A stretch of DNA of 64,000 nt from Desulfatibacillum sp. (lineage in GTDB: Bacteria > Desulfobacterota > Desulfobacteria > Desulfobacterales > Desulfatibacillaceae): the NCBI GenBank assembly GCA_016342355.1, contig JAEINP010000013.1, forward strand, positions 48,514 through 112,513, written 5' to 3'. Positions 1 to 8,075 of this stretch are shown here, one piece after another. How positions within the stretch are numbered: the first letter of the stretch is position 1; each line of letters opens with the position of its first letter. The position numbers and the translations under genes are program-made. The notes under the pieces were generated by a model. It saw only the letters and a program-made list of their open reading frames with translations. It had not been told where the DNA came from and made no database searches.

Positions 1-30
1 GAATGGAGGCGGCCCCCCCAAAAAAACAAT

Positions 31-1467
31 CTACTGCACAAACAAATCATTCACAAAGCTGACCAATATTGCTTTTCGGGCGGAGGCTGGCAATTCGTTC
101 AAGACCCCGTTGATCTCGGCCATGCGTTCGGGCAATCCCTGGCCCTCCAGGCCAGCCATGGCCAAAAGCCCGTTGATTTCCTCGTCCGTGGCGTTGGTCA
201 AATCCAGGTCCTTGAGCATGGGCCGCAGGGAGGTCAGCAATTCCCCCTCGGGCATAGCGGCTGCAATGCTGGTGCATTTTTCCAGGTCTTCAATCAATTT
301 GTCTTCCCACCCCACGTTGGAGGCCGACACGGACAAATGGACGTGGGCCGGGCTGTTGTCGTAAGACAGGGCAGGCTGGATATACCAGCCCAGGGAGTTC
401 ATTTCGTCGATGATCTGGAAGACGTTGATGGTGTCCGAGGTAAAGGCGATGAGGGTCATTTGGGGTGGAGCCAACAGACGCAAGCCCGGGATTTTTTCGA
501 TTCCGGCACTGATTTTTTTGACCGCCTCCAGCTTTTTCCGGGCGATTTCCAGATACCCCTGATCCCCGATGTGGTTCAGCACCGCCCAGGCCGCGGCCAT
601 GGGGCCGCCCGACTTGGAGCTTTGCACGGCGTTGTTGATGATGGTGTACCCAATCCAGTTGGCGCAGGCGAAAATCTGGTGTTTGCGCAGGCTTTTATTC
701 TTATACAAAACAAGGGAAGCGCCCTTGGGACAATAGGCGTATTTGTGCAGATCCATGGACATGGACGAAACTCCGGGCACGGAAAAGTCAAAATCCGGCG
801 CCGGCTCGCCCAGGCGTTTGAAATAAGGCAGCAGAAATCCGCCCATGCAGGCGTCCGTATGGAGCCACAGATTTTTTTCCAGGGCCAACTTGCCCAGGTC
901 TGCAATGGGGTCGATCACTCCCTGGGAATAGGTGGGCGCCGAGCCCACCAGCATGATGGTGTCGGGCGTGATGGCCTGACGCACGGTTTCGGCGCTGACC
1001 TTAAAACTCACCGGGTCCACCGAAACCTGAACCACTTTCAAAGCCAGGTAGTGGGCGGCCTTGTAAAAAGCGGCGTGGGCCGTGGTGGGCAGGATGATTT
1101 CCGGGGTTACAATGTCGGGGCGTTTTACCCGGTAATAGTCCCTGGCCGCCTTGACCGCCAGAATAATGCTTTCCGTGCCGCCGCTGGTGAAATTGCCCAC
1201 CGCGTCCTTGCCGCCCCGCAGGTGTTGGGCGCCGAATGCCGCCAGTTCCTTTTCCAGTATTTGCAGGCTTTGGAACACGGTAAAGTCCAGGCCGTTTTCC
1301 GACAAAAAGGAAGTGTAGGCCTTTTGGGCGACCTCGCGGACTTTTTCGCCAGGATCAAAAACATACCCGAAAACCCGGCCTTCCTTCCATTTCACATCGT
1401 TCTTGCGAAAGTCTTCCAAGGCCGCAAATACTTTGTCCGCAGGCATTCCGTGTTCCGGCAGCTTCAT
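31..1467 (-). CDS. PLP-dependent decarboxylase/lyase (group II, sphingosine-1-phosphate-lyase-like)
   Basis: A 478-residue fold-type-I PLP enzyme. Seen: the glycine-rich TSGGTES loop at residues 94-100, the PLP-stacking His131, the HTDA segment with Asp205, which would bind the pyridine nitrogen, and MDLHKY with Schiff-base Lys242. This set is typical of group II decarboxylases and of the sphingosine-1-phosphate lyase / tyrosine-aspartate decarboxylase branch, which act in the cytosol on amino acids or phospho-amino-alcohols. The substrate cannot be read from the sequence. The C-terminal 60 residues are a helical extension beyond the usual fold. The start is supported by GGAGGGG seven bases before the ATG. 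The stop lies 31 bases from the window edge, so downstream partners are unseen. The family call is firm and the substrate is open. Confidence 0.85.
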   Translation of the reverse strand: MKLPEHGMPADKVFAALEDFRKNDVKWKEGRVFGYVFDPGEKVREVAQKAYTSFLSENGLDFTVFQSLQILEKELAAFGAQHLRGGKDAVGNFTSGGTESIILAVKAARDYYRVKRPDIVTPEIILPTTAHAAFYKAAHYLALKVVQVSVDPVSFKVSAETVRQAITPDTIMLVGSAPTYSQGVIDPIADLGKLALEKNLWLHTDACMGGFLLPYFKRLGEPAPDFDFSVPGVSSMSMDLHKYAYCPKGASLVLYKNKSLRKHQIFACANWIGYTIINNAVQSSKSGGPMAAAWAVLNHIGDQGYLEIARKKLEAVKKISAGIEKIPGLRLLAPPQMTLIAFTSDTINVFQIIDEMNSLGWYIQPALSYDNSPAHVHLSVSASNVGWEDKLIEDLEKCTSIAAAMPEGELLTSLRPMLKDLDLTNATDEEINGLLAMAGLEGQGLPERMAEINGVLNELPASARKAILVSFVNDLFVQ

Positions 1468-1684
1468 GAATTCCCCTCCATATTTCGGGTCAGTTGTCAG
1501 GCTTTATTGGGATTAAAATATCACAAGCAGGGTTTTGCTGCAAACATTTCCGGCGGGATACTGAGGGGCGGCATATTGCAATTCCTTAGGTCCGGCGGCT
1601 CGAACCGCAACACAAAAACCTAAATATCGCACAACCGAAAACCCTAAAAATGGCCGGGCTGAAGAATAAGAAGCATTTTGCAGG

Positions 1685-1722
1685 ACGCCCTCCCGGATAT
1701 TCTTTCCGGGAGGGCGTTTTTT
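1685..1722 (+). terminator. Perfect 13-bp hairpin followed by a T tract
   Basis: Arms 1685-1697 and 1705-1717 pair perfectly around a 7-base loop, followed on the plus strand by TTTTTATTA. It has the form of an intrinsic terminator on the plus strand. No plus-strand gene precedes it, however; both neighbours are on the minus strand, and the minus-strand gene at 1744-2271 ends just before the hairpin. It may terminate that gene in the reverse sense, with a poorer U tract, or block antisense transcription. Confidence 0.6.
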
Positions 1723-1743
1723 ATTAGAACGGGGATTGGCTGG

Positions 1744-2271
1744 CTATTCCGCCATCCTGAAAATCTTAAACGCCATGCCAGCGGCAATCATGCCCAGGCC
1801 GTGCTGGACCGCCTCGAAAATATCCGAATCGCTCCAGCCCATGTCCTTCAGGGCCTTGATGTCGTCCGCGTTGGAGAGCGCCGGATCTCCGGTCACTTTC
1901 AGCACATACAGGAGCAGGGCCTTGTCCTTGTCGTCCAGCTTGGCGTTTGCCGGGTTTGCCTTGGCGGCGTCAATGTCTTCCTGGCTCAGTTTGGCAAGCA
2001 TCATGAGCATGCCCTGGTTCAGATTGATGCAGTACTCATAGCCCTCGTTGTAGGACACCAAAAGGCGGATATGGGCCAGAAGCTGAAACTTGAGGTTGGG
2101 GTGGCTCATAAAGAATTGCAAGCCATTGCTCTGCATTTCCAGGAAATAGGGGCTGATGCTCATCATCTGCATGGGCAGGGGCACGGGAGCGCCCATCTTC
2201 TCGAAAAAGGAATAGGCTTCCTTTGCTTTTCCTGTTGCCTCTTCGGGGGTGATGGTCTTAAGTAACGGCAT
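1744..2271 (-). CDS. AhpD/carboxymuconolactone-decarboxylase-fold protein lacking the second redox Cys
   Basis: A 175-residue, all-helical protein resembling the CMD/AhpD-like family. The segment around YEYCINLNQ sits where AhpD-type proteins carry a CxxC followed by a His, but only one Cys is present and the second is Asn. A classical disulfide reductase mechanism is therefore unlikely. It is the last gene of a minus-strand run, 21 bases after the FmdE/molybdopterin-binding gene, and has an AGGAG-type ribosome site, which suggests co-expression. Its role may be accessory to the molybdoenzyme or in stress response; neither can be shown. Family assignment is moderate, function unknown. Confidence 0.6.
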   Translation of the reverse strand: MPLLKTITPEEATGKAKEAYSFFEKMGAPVPLPMQMMSISPYFLEMQSNGLQFFMSHPNLKFQLLAHIRLLVSYNEGYEYCINLNQGMLMMLAKLSQEDIDAAKANPANAKLDDKDKALLLYVLKVTGDPALSNADDIKALKDMGWSDSDIFEAVQHGLGMIAAGMAFKIFRMAE

Positions 2272-2292
2272 GTTTTGTCTCCTCTTTGGGGG

Positions 2293-3930
2293 TTATTTGC
2301 CGAATCCGCACCTGGGGTAGATGCAGGTCTTGCAGTCCAGGCAAAATGAACCATGGCCCATTTTTGCAAGATCCCTCCGGGTGATGTCCAGGCCTGCCAA
2401 AAGCCTTGGCAGCAATAGATCAAAACTGGTTCGTTCGTGGAAAAGGGCGCAGGCGGGCACGCCGATCACCTGTACGTCGCCCATGTCCGCCAATAAGGTC
2501 ATGTTGCCGGGCAGGATCGGGGACCCGTACAGGAGGTTTTCCGCCCCGGCGTCCACCAGACCCAGTCGGGTGACGTCGTCCGGGTCTACGGAAAGCCCGG
2601 CCGTGGTCACCAATAGATCCACCCCGGCGTCCACGAATTTTTTGGCGCAATCAGCAATGGCAAGCCTGTCGTCCGCTACGATTTCCGAGCATACTACCTG
2701 GCTTCCGTAAGCCTCCACCTTTTTTTGGATAATGGGTGAAAATTTGTCCTGCACCAGACCCTGAAAAACCTCCGTGCCGGTCACCAGCACTCCCACCTTG
2801 GCCTTGCGCATGGAATGGACCGTGTACACGGGCCTGTGCGCCAGGCCGTCCAGGGCCTGGTTAAAATACTGCCTGTGGAGGTACAGGGGCAGAGCCCTTG
2901 TTCCGGCCAGCTTGTCTCCCTTGTTGACCACCGTGTAAGAATGGCGTCCGGCGCAGGCGACGCCCAGCACCGAGTTGAAAGCCTCCAGGCTTAATGTATC
3001 CACGGTGAGCAAACCGTCCTGGTCCGCCACGATTTCCGCCTTGCCCTCCCTGGGCGCTCCGGAATGAGTCACCCCATCTCCGGCAAGCGCCTTGGCGAAG
3101 GCCAGGGCCGCCTCGTCCTCATGAATCCATTCCGATCCGGGAGCGTTTTTCTCCGCCACATACACCCTGGTCCGTCCCATTTTTTGCAAACGGCATACAT
3201 CCGCGCCCTTGAGTTGCTGGCCCTTTTGGTACAAGGGGCCTTTTTCCACGCCGGGAATGATTCGGGTCATGTCGTGGAGGGCGTGCAGGCCTTCGGTTTC
3301 CTCCACGTTCAAGGCCACCAGATCCGGCGTCTGCCAAAGCTCCCGGGCCGGAGCCTTTTGGGTGCTGGCATAGGGATTTTGACCCTGGCATGAAAGGCAC
3401 AGGCTGCCGTCCTCCCAGGGATAGGCTTCCCCGCATCCCTTGCAAATATCAAAACCCTTGCGGCGCTTGTGCTCCACAAAGGAGTCATGCACCTGCACTT
3501 GGGCCAGGGAGCAGAACCCGGCGCCGGCGTCGTATATCTGCTCACAAAGCAGGTCAAAGTCCTGTTCCTTTTTGGGTTTCAGCTTGAAAAACCAGGATTT
3601 CACTTCAGGCCAGGCATCCAGTTTTTCGGGGTTCACATAAACCCGGATTCCTTCGCCCTCAAATTTTTCGAACAGGGTAAGGGCGAATAATCCCATGTTG
3701 ATGACCCGCAGCCAGCCGTTGCCTATGGTGCAAGGCGTTAATAGCTGGATGGCGTCCGGCAGGCAGGCCCGGGTTTCGCAAATAGCGTCAAAAAATTCCC
3801 CCTTGGGTAGGTTCCGGGTGGCGGCGTCCACCATAAAACCGCCGATCAACATGCCCGGCGCCAAATGGCCGTGAAAATTCCGCACCATCTCCAAATAGTG
3901 TTCATATGTGTGACTGCAAATTGTTTTCAT
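2293..3930 (-). CDS. FmdE-like domain fused to molybdopterin-binding (MoCF/MoeA-type) domain
   Basis: 545 residues. Residues about 8-155 resemble FmdE (formylmethanofuran dehydrogenase subunit E), with the hallmark HGHLAPG near 20-26 and conserved cysteines at 51, 56 and 67. A zinc ribbon follows (Cys163, 166, 178, 181). From about residue 378 to 520 there is a molybdopterin-binding MoCF domain with the GTEVF and TTAGLS...D segments, as in MoeA/MogA. The extreme C-terminus adds a Cys-x2-Cys-x2-Cys-x4-Cys cluster within the last 20 residues, possibly a metal or Fe-S site. FmdE-type proteins accompany molybdenum or tungsten enzymes, and here the gene follows a molybdopterin oxidoreductase by 138 bases. 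Probable role: cofactor insertion, maturation or sensing for that enzyme. The fusion and the terminal Cys cluster are the odd points. Confidence 0.8.
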   Translation of the reverse strand: MKTICSHTYEHYLEMVRNFHGHLAPGMLIGGFMVDAATRNLPKGEFFDAICETRACLPDAIQLLTPCTIGNGWLRVINMGLFALTLFEKFEGEGIRVYVNPEKLDAWPEVKSWFFKLKPKKEQDFDLLCEQIYDAGAGFCSLAQVQVHDSFVEHKRRKGFDICKGCGEAYPWEDGSLCLSCQGQNPYASTQKAPARELWQTPDLVALNVEETEGLHALHDMTRIIPGVEKGPLYQKGQQLKGADVCRLQKMGRTRVYVAEKNAPGSEWIHEDEAALAFAKALAGDGVTHSGAPREGKAEIVADQDGLLTVDTLSLEAFNSVLGVACAGRHSYTVVNKGDKLAGTRALPLYLHRQYFNQALDGLAHRPVYTVHSMRKAKVGVLVTGTEVFQGLVQDKFSPIIQKKVEAYGSQVVCSEIVADDRLAIADCAKKFVDAGVDLLVTTAGLSVDPDDVTRLGLVDAGAENLLYGSPILPGNMTLLADMGDVQVIGVPACALFHERTSFDLLLPRLLAGLDITRRDLAKMGHGSFCLDCKTCIYPRCGFGK

Positions 3931-4004
3931 CGATGTTCCTGAGCTATGAGCGGGATTTCCCGCTTGAATTCATATTTAGGGCTGGCATTCGGGAAAAGAA
4001 GTCA

Positions 4005-4039
4005 AAGGGAGAAGGATCACATCCCTCTCCCCTTGTTTT
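4005..4039. terminator. Imperfect hairpin between molybdoenzyme and FmdE genes
   Basis: The purine-rich arm at 4005-4017 pairs imperfectly with 4021-4034 and is followed by GTTTTA on the plus strand. On the minus strand, the direction of both flanking genes, a weaker TTCTTTT stretch lies past the stem. It could attenuate read-through from the molybdopterin oxidoreductase into the FmdE-like gene. Confidence 0.4.
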
Positions 4040-4068
4040 ATGTCTTATCCCAAAAGAACAACGGCTGA

Positions 4069-6306
4069 TTATACTGCCTCCACCCTGCACGGCACAAACC
4101 GGTGAATGGGTGTGCCCATGCTACTGCGATGGGTGTTCTTAGTCAAATGGTTTACATTCAAACCGTACACGTCATCCCCGTATTGCAGACCAAAACCATG
4201 GGGAATGAGCACCGTACCCCTGCGCACCTGGTCGGTTGTCTGCAATTCTCCCCGGGCGGACCCGGCCTCCGTGGTTACTTCCACCTGTTGACCGTCTTCC
4301 AGGCCCAGGGCTTTGGCCTGCTCAGTATGCATCGCCACGGTGCAGGCGCGTTTTCCCTTGTTCCATTCGGGATTGCGCATGAGGGTGTTGGCGTTGTAGT
4401 CCATGTGCCGTCCTGCGTTGAGGATCAAAGGAAAGCTCTTGGGCATGACCATGGCCGCAGACTCGGAATCCGCGTCCAAAGCCTTGATGTCCTCTTCCAA
4501 TTCGGGAATAAAAACCTCCACCTTCCCCGAAGGCGTCTTGATCAGGCAAAAGTTTTCGTCCGGGTCCACAATTCCGGCCCAAAGTCCCTGGGGTTTGTCC
4601 AGCAAAGCCTGGAAAATCCGGTCCCCCTGGTCCATGCCCGGTTCAAACCCGGCCCGGGCCGCATTTTTCCGGAACGCCTTGGGCGCGGTCATCAATAATC
4701 CCCAGATGGCCGCCAAAGCCGCTGAATCCCACTCCTTGCCCAGGGTTTTGGCCAGCACCAGGGGCATGACCTTCAGGGCGTTGGGTTGCGCCCCCGCATA
4801 CTCCATGAGCTTCATTCCAAAGGTCAGCCGGTCTCCCTTGGCAGCCTCGTAAAGCTCCTCGGGGATTTCCGGGATCAGGCCCATTTTATCGGCCAGCAGG
4901 GTGGTGATCTGGCAAGACTCCAGGCAAAGCGGGGGGGGCTCCACCACCGGTCTGCGAATCTGGAAAAACACCTCGGGAAAATTATTGGGGAAAAAAGTGG
5001 TGTCGCAGGATTCGTAAAAGGTCCGGCAGGGCAGCACATAATGGGCCAGCCGGGCCGTTTCGCTCAGGACGATGTCGTTAACCACAAGCAAATCCAGCTT
5101 GGCGAAAGCCTCCTCGTAAGCCTGGGTGTCGGGATAGGCCCGCAAGGGGTTGACCGCGCTCACATACACGGCCCGCAAATGGTCGGGATGGCTGGACAGG
5201 ATTTCCTCGGGCATGACCGCCGGAGGGAAGGAGCCCGCCGCCACAGGCGGCATGTTGGTTTCCACCGTGCGCCATGTTTTGGGGTCTCTTTCATCCGCAT
5301 GAAATCCCATAGGCACCACAAAGCCGGGGATGACATTGCCGCCCCGGACTCCGAACCGTCCGCAAACAGCAGCCAGGGTCTTGAGCAGGTACAGGCTCAA
5401 CATGCCTTTCCGGCCCATGTAAAGCCCCAGGTCCGGGTGCATGCACCATTTTTTGGTGGTCATAAGGCGGCACAATTCGGTTACCTGATCCAGTTCCAAT
5501 TCACAGGTGGCGATGGCGGCCTTGTAATCAAACCCTTCAAACCAAGGCCTTATCCGGTCCCAGCCCTGCACATGGGCCTGGATGTATTCGGAATTCTCCC
5601 AACCTTCCTTCACGATAATGGCGATGATGGCTTTGATCAGCAGGGCGTCCGCGCCCGGTTTTACCGCAAGATGGATATTGGCGATGGCTGCGGTTTCGCT
5701 CACCCGGGGGTCCACCACCACAAGCAGCTTGTCCGGGTCCTTGGAAATGGCCCGCAGGGTCTTACGGGCCTGTGGCATCTGGTGGCTCATCATGCCGTTC
5801 CAACCCCAGGCCACCATCATTTCCGTGGCGTGCTCGTCCGGGACCGCCAGGTTATATTGCTTGCCCAGCATGCGCCCGAACAGCCACCAGGAATCGGAGA
5901 ACTCCTGCCCGCCCGAGGAATAATAATAACTGGAGCCCATGCTCCGTAGCCAGGTCAGGCCAAAGGCGGCTTCCATATGCCCGCCTTGGGCGCTGCCCCC
6001 CATATACGCCAGACTTCTGGGGCCGTGTTCTTTGGCGATGGCCTGCATTTTCTCGGCGATTTCGGTGATGGCCTGATCCCAGGAAATGGGCTCGAATTTA
6101 CCGTTCACTTTTTTCAAGGGCTCGGTCAAACGGTCCTTGGGATATTGGTGATAGACCACGTTCAGACCTTTCCGGCAGGCATAGCCTTCGCTCCGGAGAT
6201 TGTCCTTGTCAGGCCTGGATTTTATTATGCGGCCGTCCTCCACCAGCAATTCCAGCCCGCAGTTTTGCGCACACAACACACATCCCGTCTTATGCCATTC
6301 GCCCAT
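4069..6306 (-). CDS. Molybdopterin oxidoreductase, DMSO-reductase family
   Basis: 745 residues from the chosen start. The N-terminal 4Fe-4S motif Cys9-x2-Cys12-x3-Cys16-x27-Cys44 is followed by the usual four-domain bis-MGD fold, including a WGWNGM cofactor-binding stretch near 170 and a C-terminal molydopterin dinucleotide-binding domain ending in the NHLT...HR type segment. No Tat signal is visible, so it is probably cytosolic. In the region that normally supplies the Mo/W ligand I see neither Cys nor Sec. An upstream TTG at 6327 is in frame, but AAGGAAGG lies just before the ATG at 6306, so that start was chosen. The gene sits 30 bases after a TetR gene and before the FmdE-type gene. The reaction is unknown: oxidoreductase or hydratase-type chemistry are both known in the family. 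Confidence 0.85.
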   Translation of the reverse strand: MGEWHKTGCVLCAQNCGLELLVEDGRIIKSRPDKDNLRSEGYACRKGLNVVYHQYPKDRLTEPLKKVNGKFEPISWDQAITEIAEKMQAIAKEHGPRSLAYMGGSAQGGHMEAAFGLTWLRSMGSSYYYSSGGQEFSDSWWLFGRMLGKQYNLAVPDEHATEMMVAWGWNGMMSHQMPQARKTLRAISKDPDKLLVVVDPRVSETAAIANIHLAVKPGADALLIKAIIAIIVKEGWENSEYIQAHVQGWDRIRPWFEGFDYKAAIATCELELDQVTELCRLMTTKKWCMHPDLGLYMGRKGMLSLYLLKTLAAVCGRFGVRGGNVIPGFVVPMGFHADERDPKTWRTVETNMPPVAAGSFPPAVMPEEILSSHPDHLRAVYVSAVNPLRAYPDTQAYEEAFAKLDLLVVNDIVLSETARLAHYVLPCRTFYESCDTTFFPNNFPEVFFQIRRPVVEPPPLCLESCQITTLLADKMGLIPEIPEELYEAAKGDRLTFGMKLMEYAGAQPNALKVMPLVLAKTLGKEWDSAALAAIWGLLMTAPKAFRKNAARAGFEPGMDQGDRIFQALLDKPQGLWAGIVDPDENFCLIKTPSGKVEVFIPELEEDIKALDADSESAAMVMPKSFPLILNAGRHMDYNANTLMRNPEWNKGKRACTVAMHTEQAKALGLEDGQQVEVTTEAGSARGELQTTDQVRRGTVLIPHGFGLQYGDDVYGLNVNHLTKNTHRSSMGTPIHRFVPCRVEAV

Positions 6307-6336
6307 GATTGCCTTCCTTGTCTGCAAGGTTAGTAT

Positions 6337-6930
6337 TTATTGCGGTTGCCGGTTTTTCAATATTTGCTCGAACACCATGCGGTTGAATACCGCCATGGAT
6401 TCCCCGTTCTTCATAACCTTGGTCTGGAGCAGGGTCCCCTGCCACGCGCTGATGATAAAATGGGCCGTGGCTTCCACGGACAGATCTTTGGGGACCTCTC
6501 CTGCCTGGATTGCTTCTTTCAATACCTTGGCGATTCCGTTTCGCATCTGCTCCAGAATGCTTTCCAGTTTCTCCCGGAACGGTGCGCTCTGGTCGCTCAT
6601 TTCCAGGCAGAGATTGCCCACCGGGCACCCCCCCTGATACCCATAGCGCTCGAAATTGTCGCCATAGGCCTTGAAAAAGTTTTTCAGCCGGGTGAGGGGA
6701 GAAGCCTCCTTGTCGTACAAGGCGGCAATGCCCACGGACGCGGCCCACATGGCCATGTAGTCCAGGAGTTCCAGGCCAAAGTCTTCCTTGCTTGGGAAAT
6801 AATGGTAAAAAGAGCCTTTGGGGACCTTGGCGGCCTTGAGAATTTCTCCGATGCCGGTGTGGTTGAAGCCTTTTTGGTAGACCAGCCTGGCGCCCTGTTC
6901 CAGGATTTTTTCTTTGGTTGAGTTTTTCAT
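6337..6930 (-). CDS. TetR/AcrR-family repressor, NemR-like
   Basis: 197 residues from the ATG at 6930; the open frame extends further upstream but the extension has no TetR homology. The N-terminal helix-turn-helix ends in VPKGSFYHYFPSKEDFG, the TetR signature. The ligand domain carries GGCPVGNLC, with Cys102 in a position that appears equivalent to the redox-reactive Cys106 of E. coli NemR (comparison from memory). An 18-bp palindrome with the core GACCGGTC, like NemR-type boxes, lies 12 bases before the start codon, implying autoregulation. It heads the molybdopterin oxidoreductase run with a 30-base gap, so it probably controls that operon in response to an electrophile or other small molecule. 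No strong Shine-Dalgarno is visible at the chosen start. Confidence 0.85.
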   Translation of the reverse strand: MKNSTKEKILEQGARLVYQKGFNHTGIGEILKAAKVPKGSFYHYFPSKEDFGLELLDYMAMWAASVGIAALYDKEASPLTRLKNFFKAYGDNFERYGYQGGCPVGNLCLEMSDQSAPFREKLESILEQMRNGIAKVLKEAIQAGEVPKDLSVEATAHFIISAWQGTLLQTKVMKNGESMAVFNRMVFEQILKNRQPQ

Positions 6931-6941
6931 AGTGATATTTT

Positions 6942-6959
6942 TAGTAGACCGGTCGTCTA
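6942..6959. promoter_or_regulatory. NemR-type palindromic operator candidate
   Basis: TAGTAGACCGGTCGTCTA is an 18-bp imperfect palindrome (7 of 9 pairs) with a perfect GACCGGTC core. It resembles the TAGACCGGTCTA boxes bound by NemR-like TetR proteins. It sits directly upstream of the TetR start, as expected for an autoregulatory site also controlling the downstream molybdoenzyme genes. Confidence 0.65.
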
Positions 6960-7061
6960 TTGTCAAGAAAATATATTTTTGGCTCCCTGCGTGAGGAGAG
7001 ACCTCCCTTGCTCCTCCCAATCCTCCCCTCCCCACAAGGGAAAAGACGCCATTGAAAGGGC

Positions 7062-8072
7062 CTAAACCGTGGTCTTCCAGTCCTCCCGCGCGATGTCCAG
7101 AAAGCGCTTGGCGCGGTCCGAGTAAAGATTGAGGCCCTCCCAATTGGGCGGATTCAGGATTTTTTGCATGAGCAGGCCGTCATCGTCAAACCAGCGGGGC
7201 AGCAGGCCGCCCAAAAAATACCCCTGGGCCCTCAGGGCGTCCACGGCGGCCGAGCACCAGGGACAGGACAATTTTACCCATGCCTGGCACACCAGGATTT
7301 TGTTTTGATCGCGGATTTCTTTTTCCGTTGCCCGGAAATCCCTGGAAAAATCCGGGCCGATGGACTGGACGGCAAAACGCGCCACCCGGGCGAAATCATA
7401 CATGGTGGGGACTATTTCTGTGGCGCCATCAGCCGGAACATTGGCATGGGCGTTTTCCAGGGTGCGGGAATCGTCCATATCCTCGTAAAAAAACCGGAAT
7501 TCCTCATCATAGCACTTTGGCAGGTAAACTGTATGGGGCTTGGGCGCAATGGTCATAAAGCCAACCACGGCGCCCACCCGGCCCATTGCGCTTTTTTCCT
7601 GGGTATAGGCTTCCGCGGGCATAAGGTCCACTTCCAGGGCCGTTTCACGGAATCCCATGTTTGCGCATATTTTTTGCATGAAAAAATGGTTGGCGACCGC
7701 CTCTCCCCACAGCCCCTCGACCTTCAGGTTTTTCAGGGTTTTTCGGCTCAAGACCAGCTCGTGCAACCGGGAGGCGATCCCGAACCCGCGGTACTGGGGC
7801 AGCACAATGCCGGAACCTATTTCATACAGGCCTTCAAAGGGGGAAGACCGGTAAATGGCGAGGACGCCGATCATGGCGCCATCCTTGTCCTTTGCAATGA
7901 AAGGCAGCACTTCCTTTTTCCGGAAGGCTTCCCGGAGTTTCTCCGGGTTGTAGTAAAGTTTGACGGGATAGCCTTCTCCATACACCGCCCTGAACAGAGT
8001 GGCCACTCTGGGGGCGTCCTCCGGCTGGAACAGGCCGACAGTGAACGAAAAGTCCGGGGGTTTGTTTTTCAT
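7062..8072 (-). CDS. GNAT-family acetyltransferase with C-terminal extension
   Basis: 336 residues. The N-terminal half (about 10-175) is a GNAT fold. The acetyl-CoA loop is recognisable as LPQYRGFGIASRL. The second half has no family I recognise; it contains a CPWC motif in KLSCPWCSAAV and may be a second degenerate acyltransferase domain. It is the last gene of a minus-strand operon, starting three bases after the MFS gene stop, with GGAAAGG as ribosome site inside the end of that gene. Given its neighbours (aminotransferase, adenosine-deaminase-like protein, exporter), a role in N-acylating a small amine product is possible but inferred. Confidence 0.75.
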   Translation of the reverse strand: MKNKPPDFSFTVGLFQPEDAPRVATLFRAVYGEGYPVKLYYNPEKLREAFRKKEVLPFIAKDKDGAMIGVLAIYRSSPFEGLYEIGSGIVLPQYRGFGIASRLHELVLSRKTLKNLKVEGLWGEAVANHFFMQKICANMGFRETALEVDLMPAEAYTQEKSAMGRVGAVVGFMTIAPKPHTVYLPKCYDEEFRFFYEDMDDSRTLENAHANVPADGATEIVPTMYDFARVARFAVQSIGPDFSRDFRATEKEIRDQNKILVCQAWVKLSCPWCSAAVDALRAQGYFLGGLLPRWFDDDGLLMQKILNPPNWEGLNLYSDRAKRFLDIAREDWKTTV

Positions 8073-8075
8073 GGT

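Noticed and set aside
337..1623. 428-codon plus-strand open frame
   Set aside because: Antisense shadow of the PLP enzyme gene; no ribosome site, no homology, low-complexity composition of a shadow frame.
6931..7143. Extended N-terminus of the TetR gene
   Set aside because: The upstream 71 codons have no TetR homology and cover the operator palindrome.
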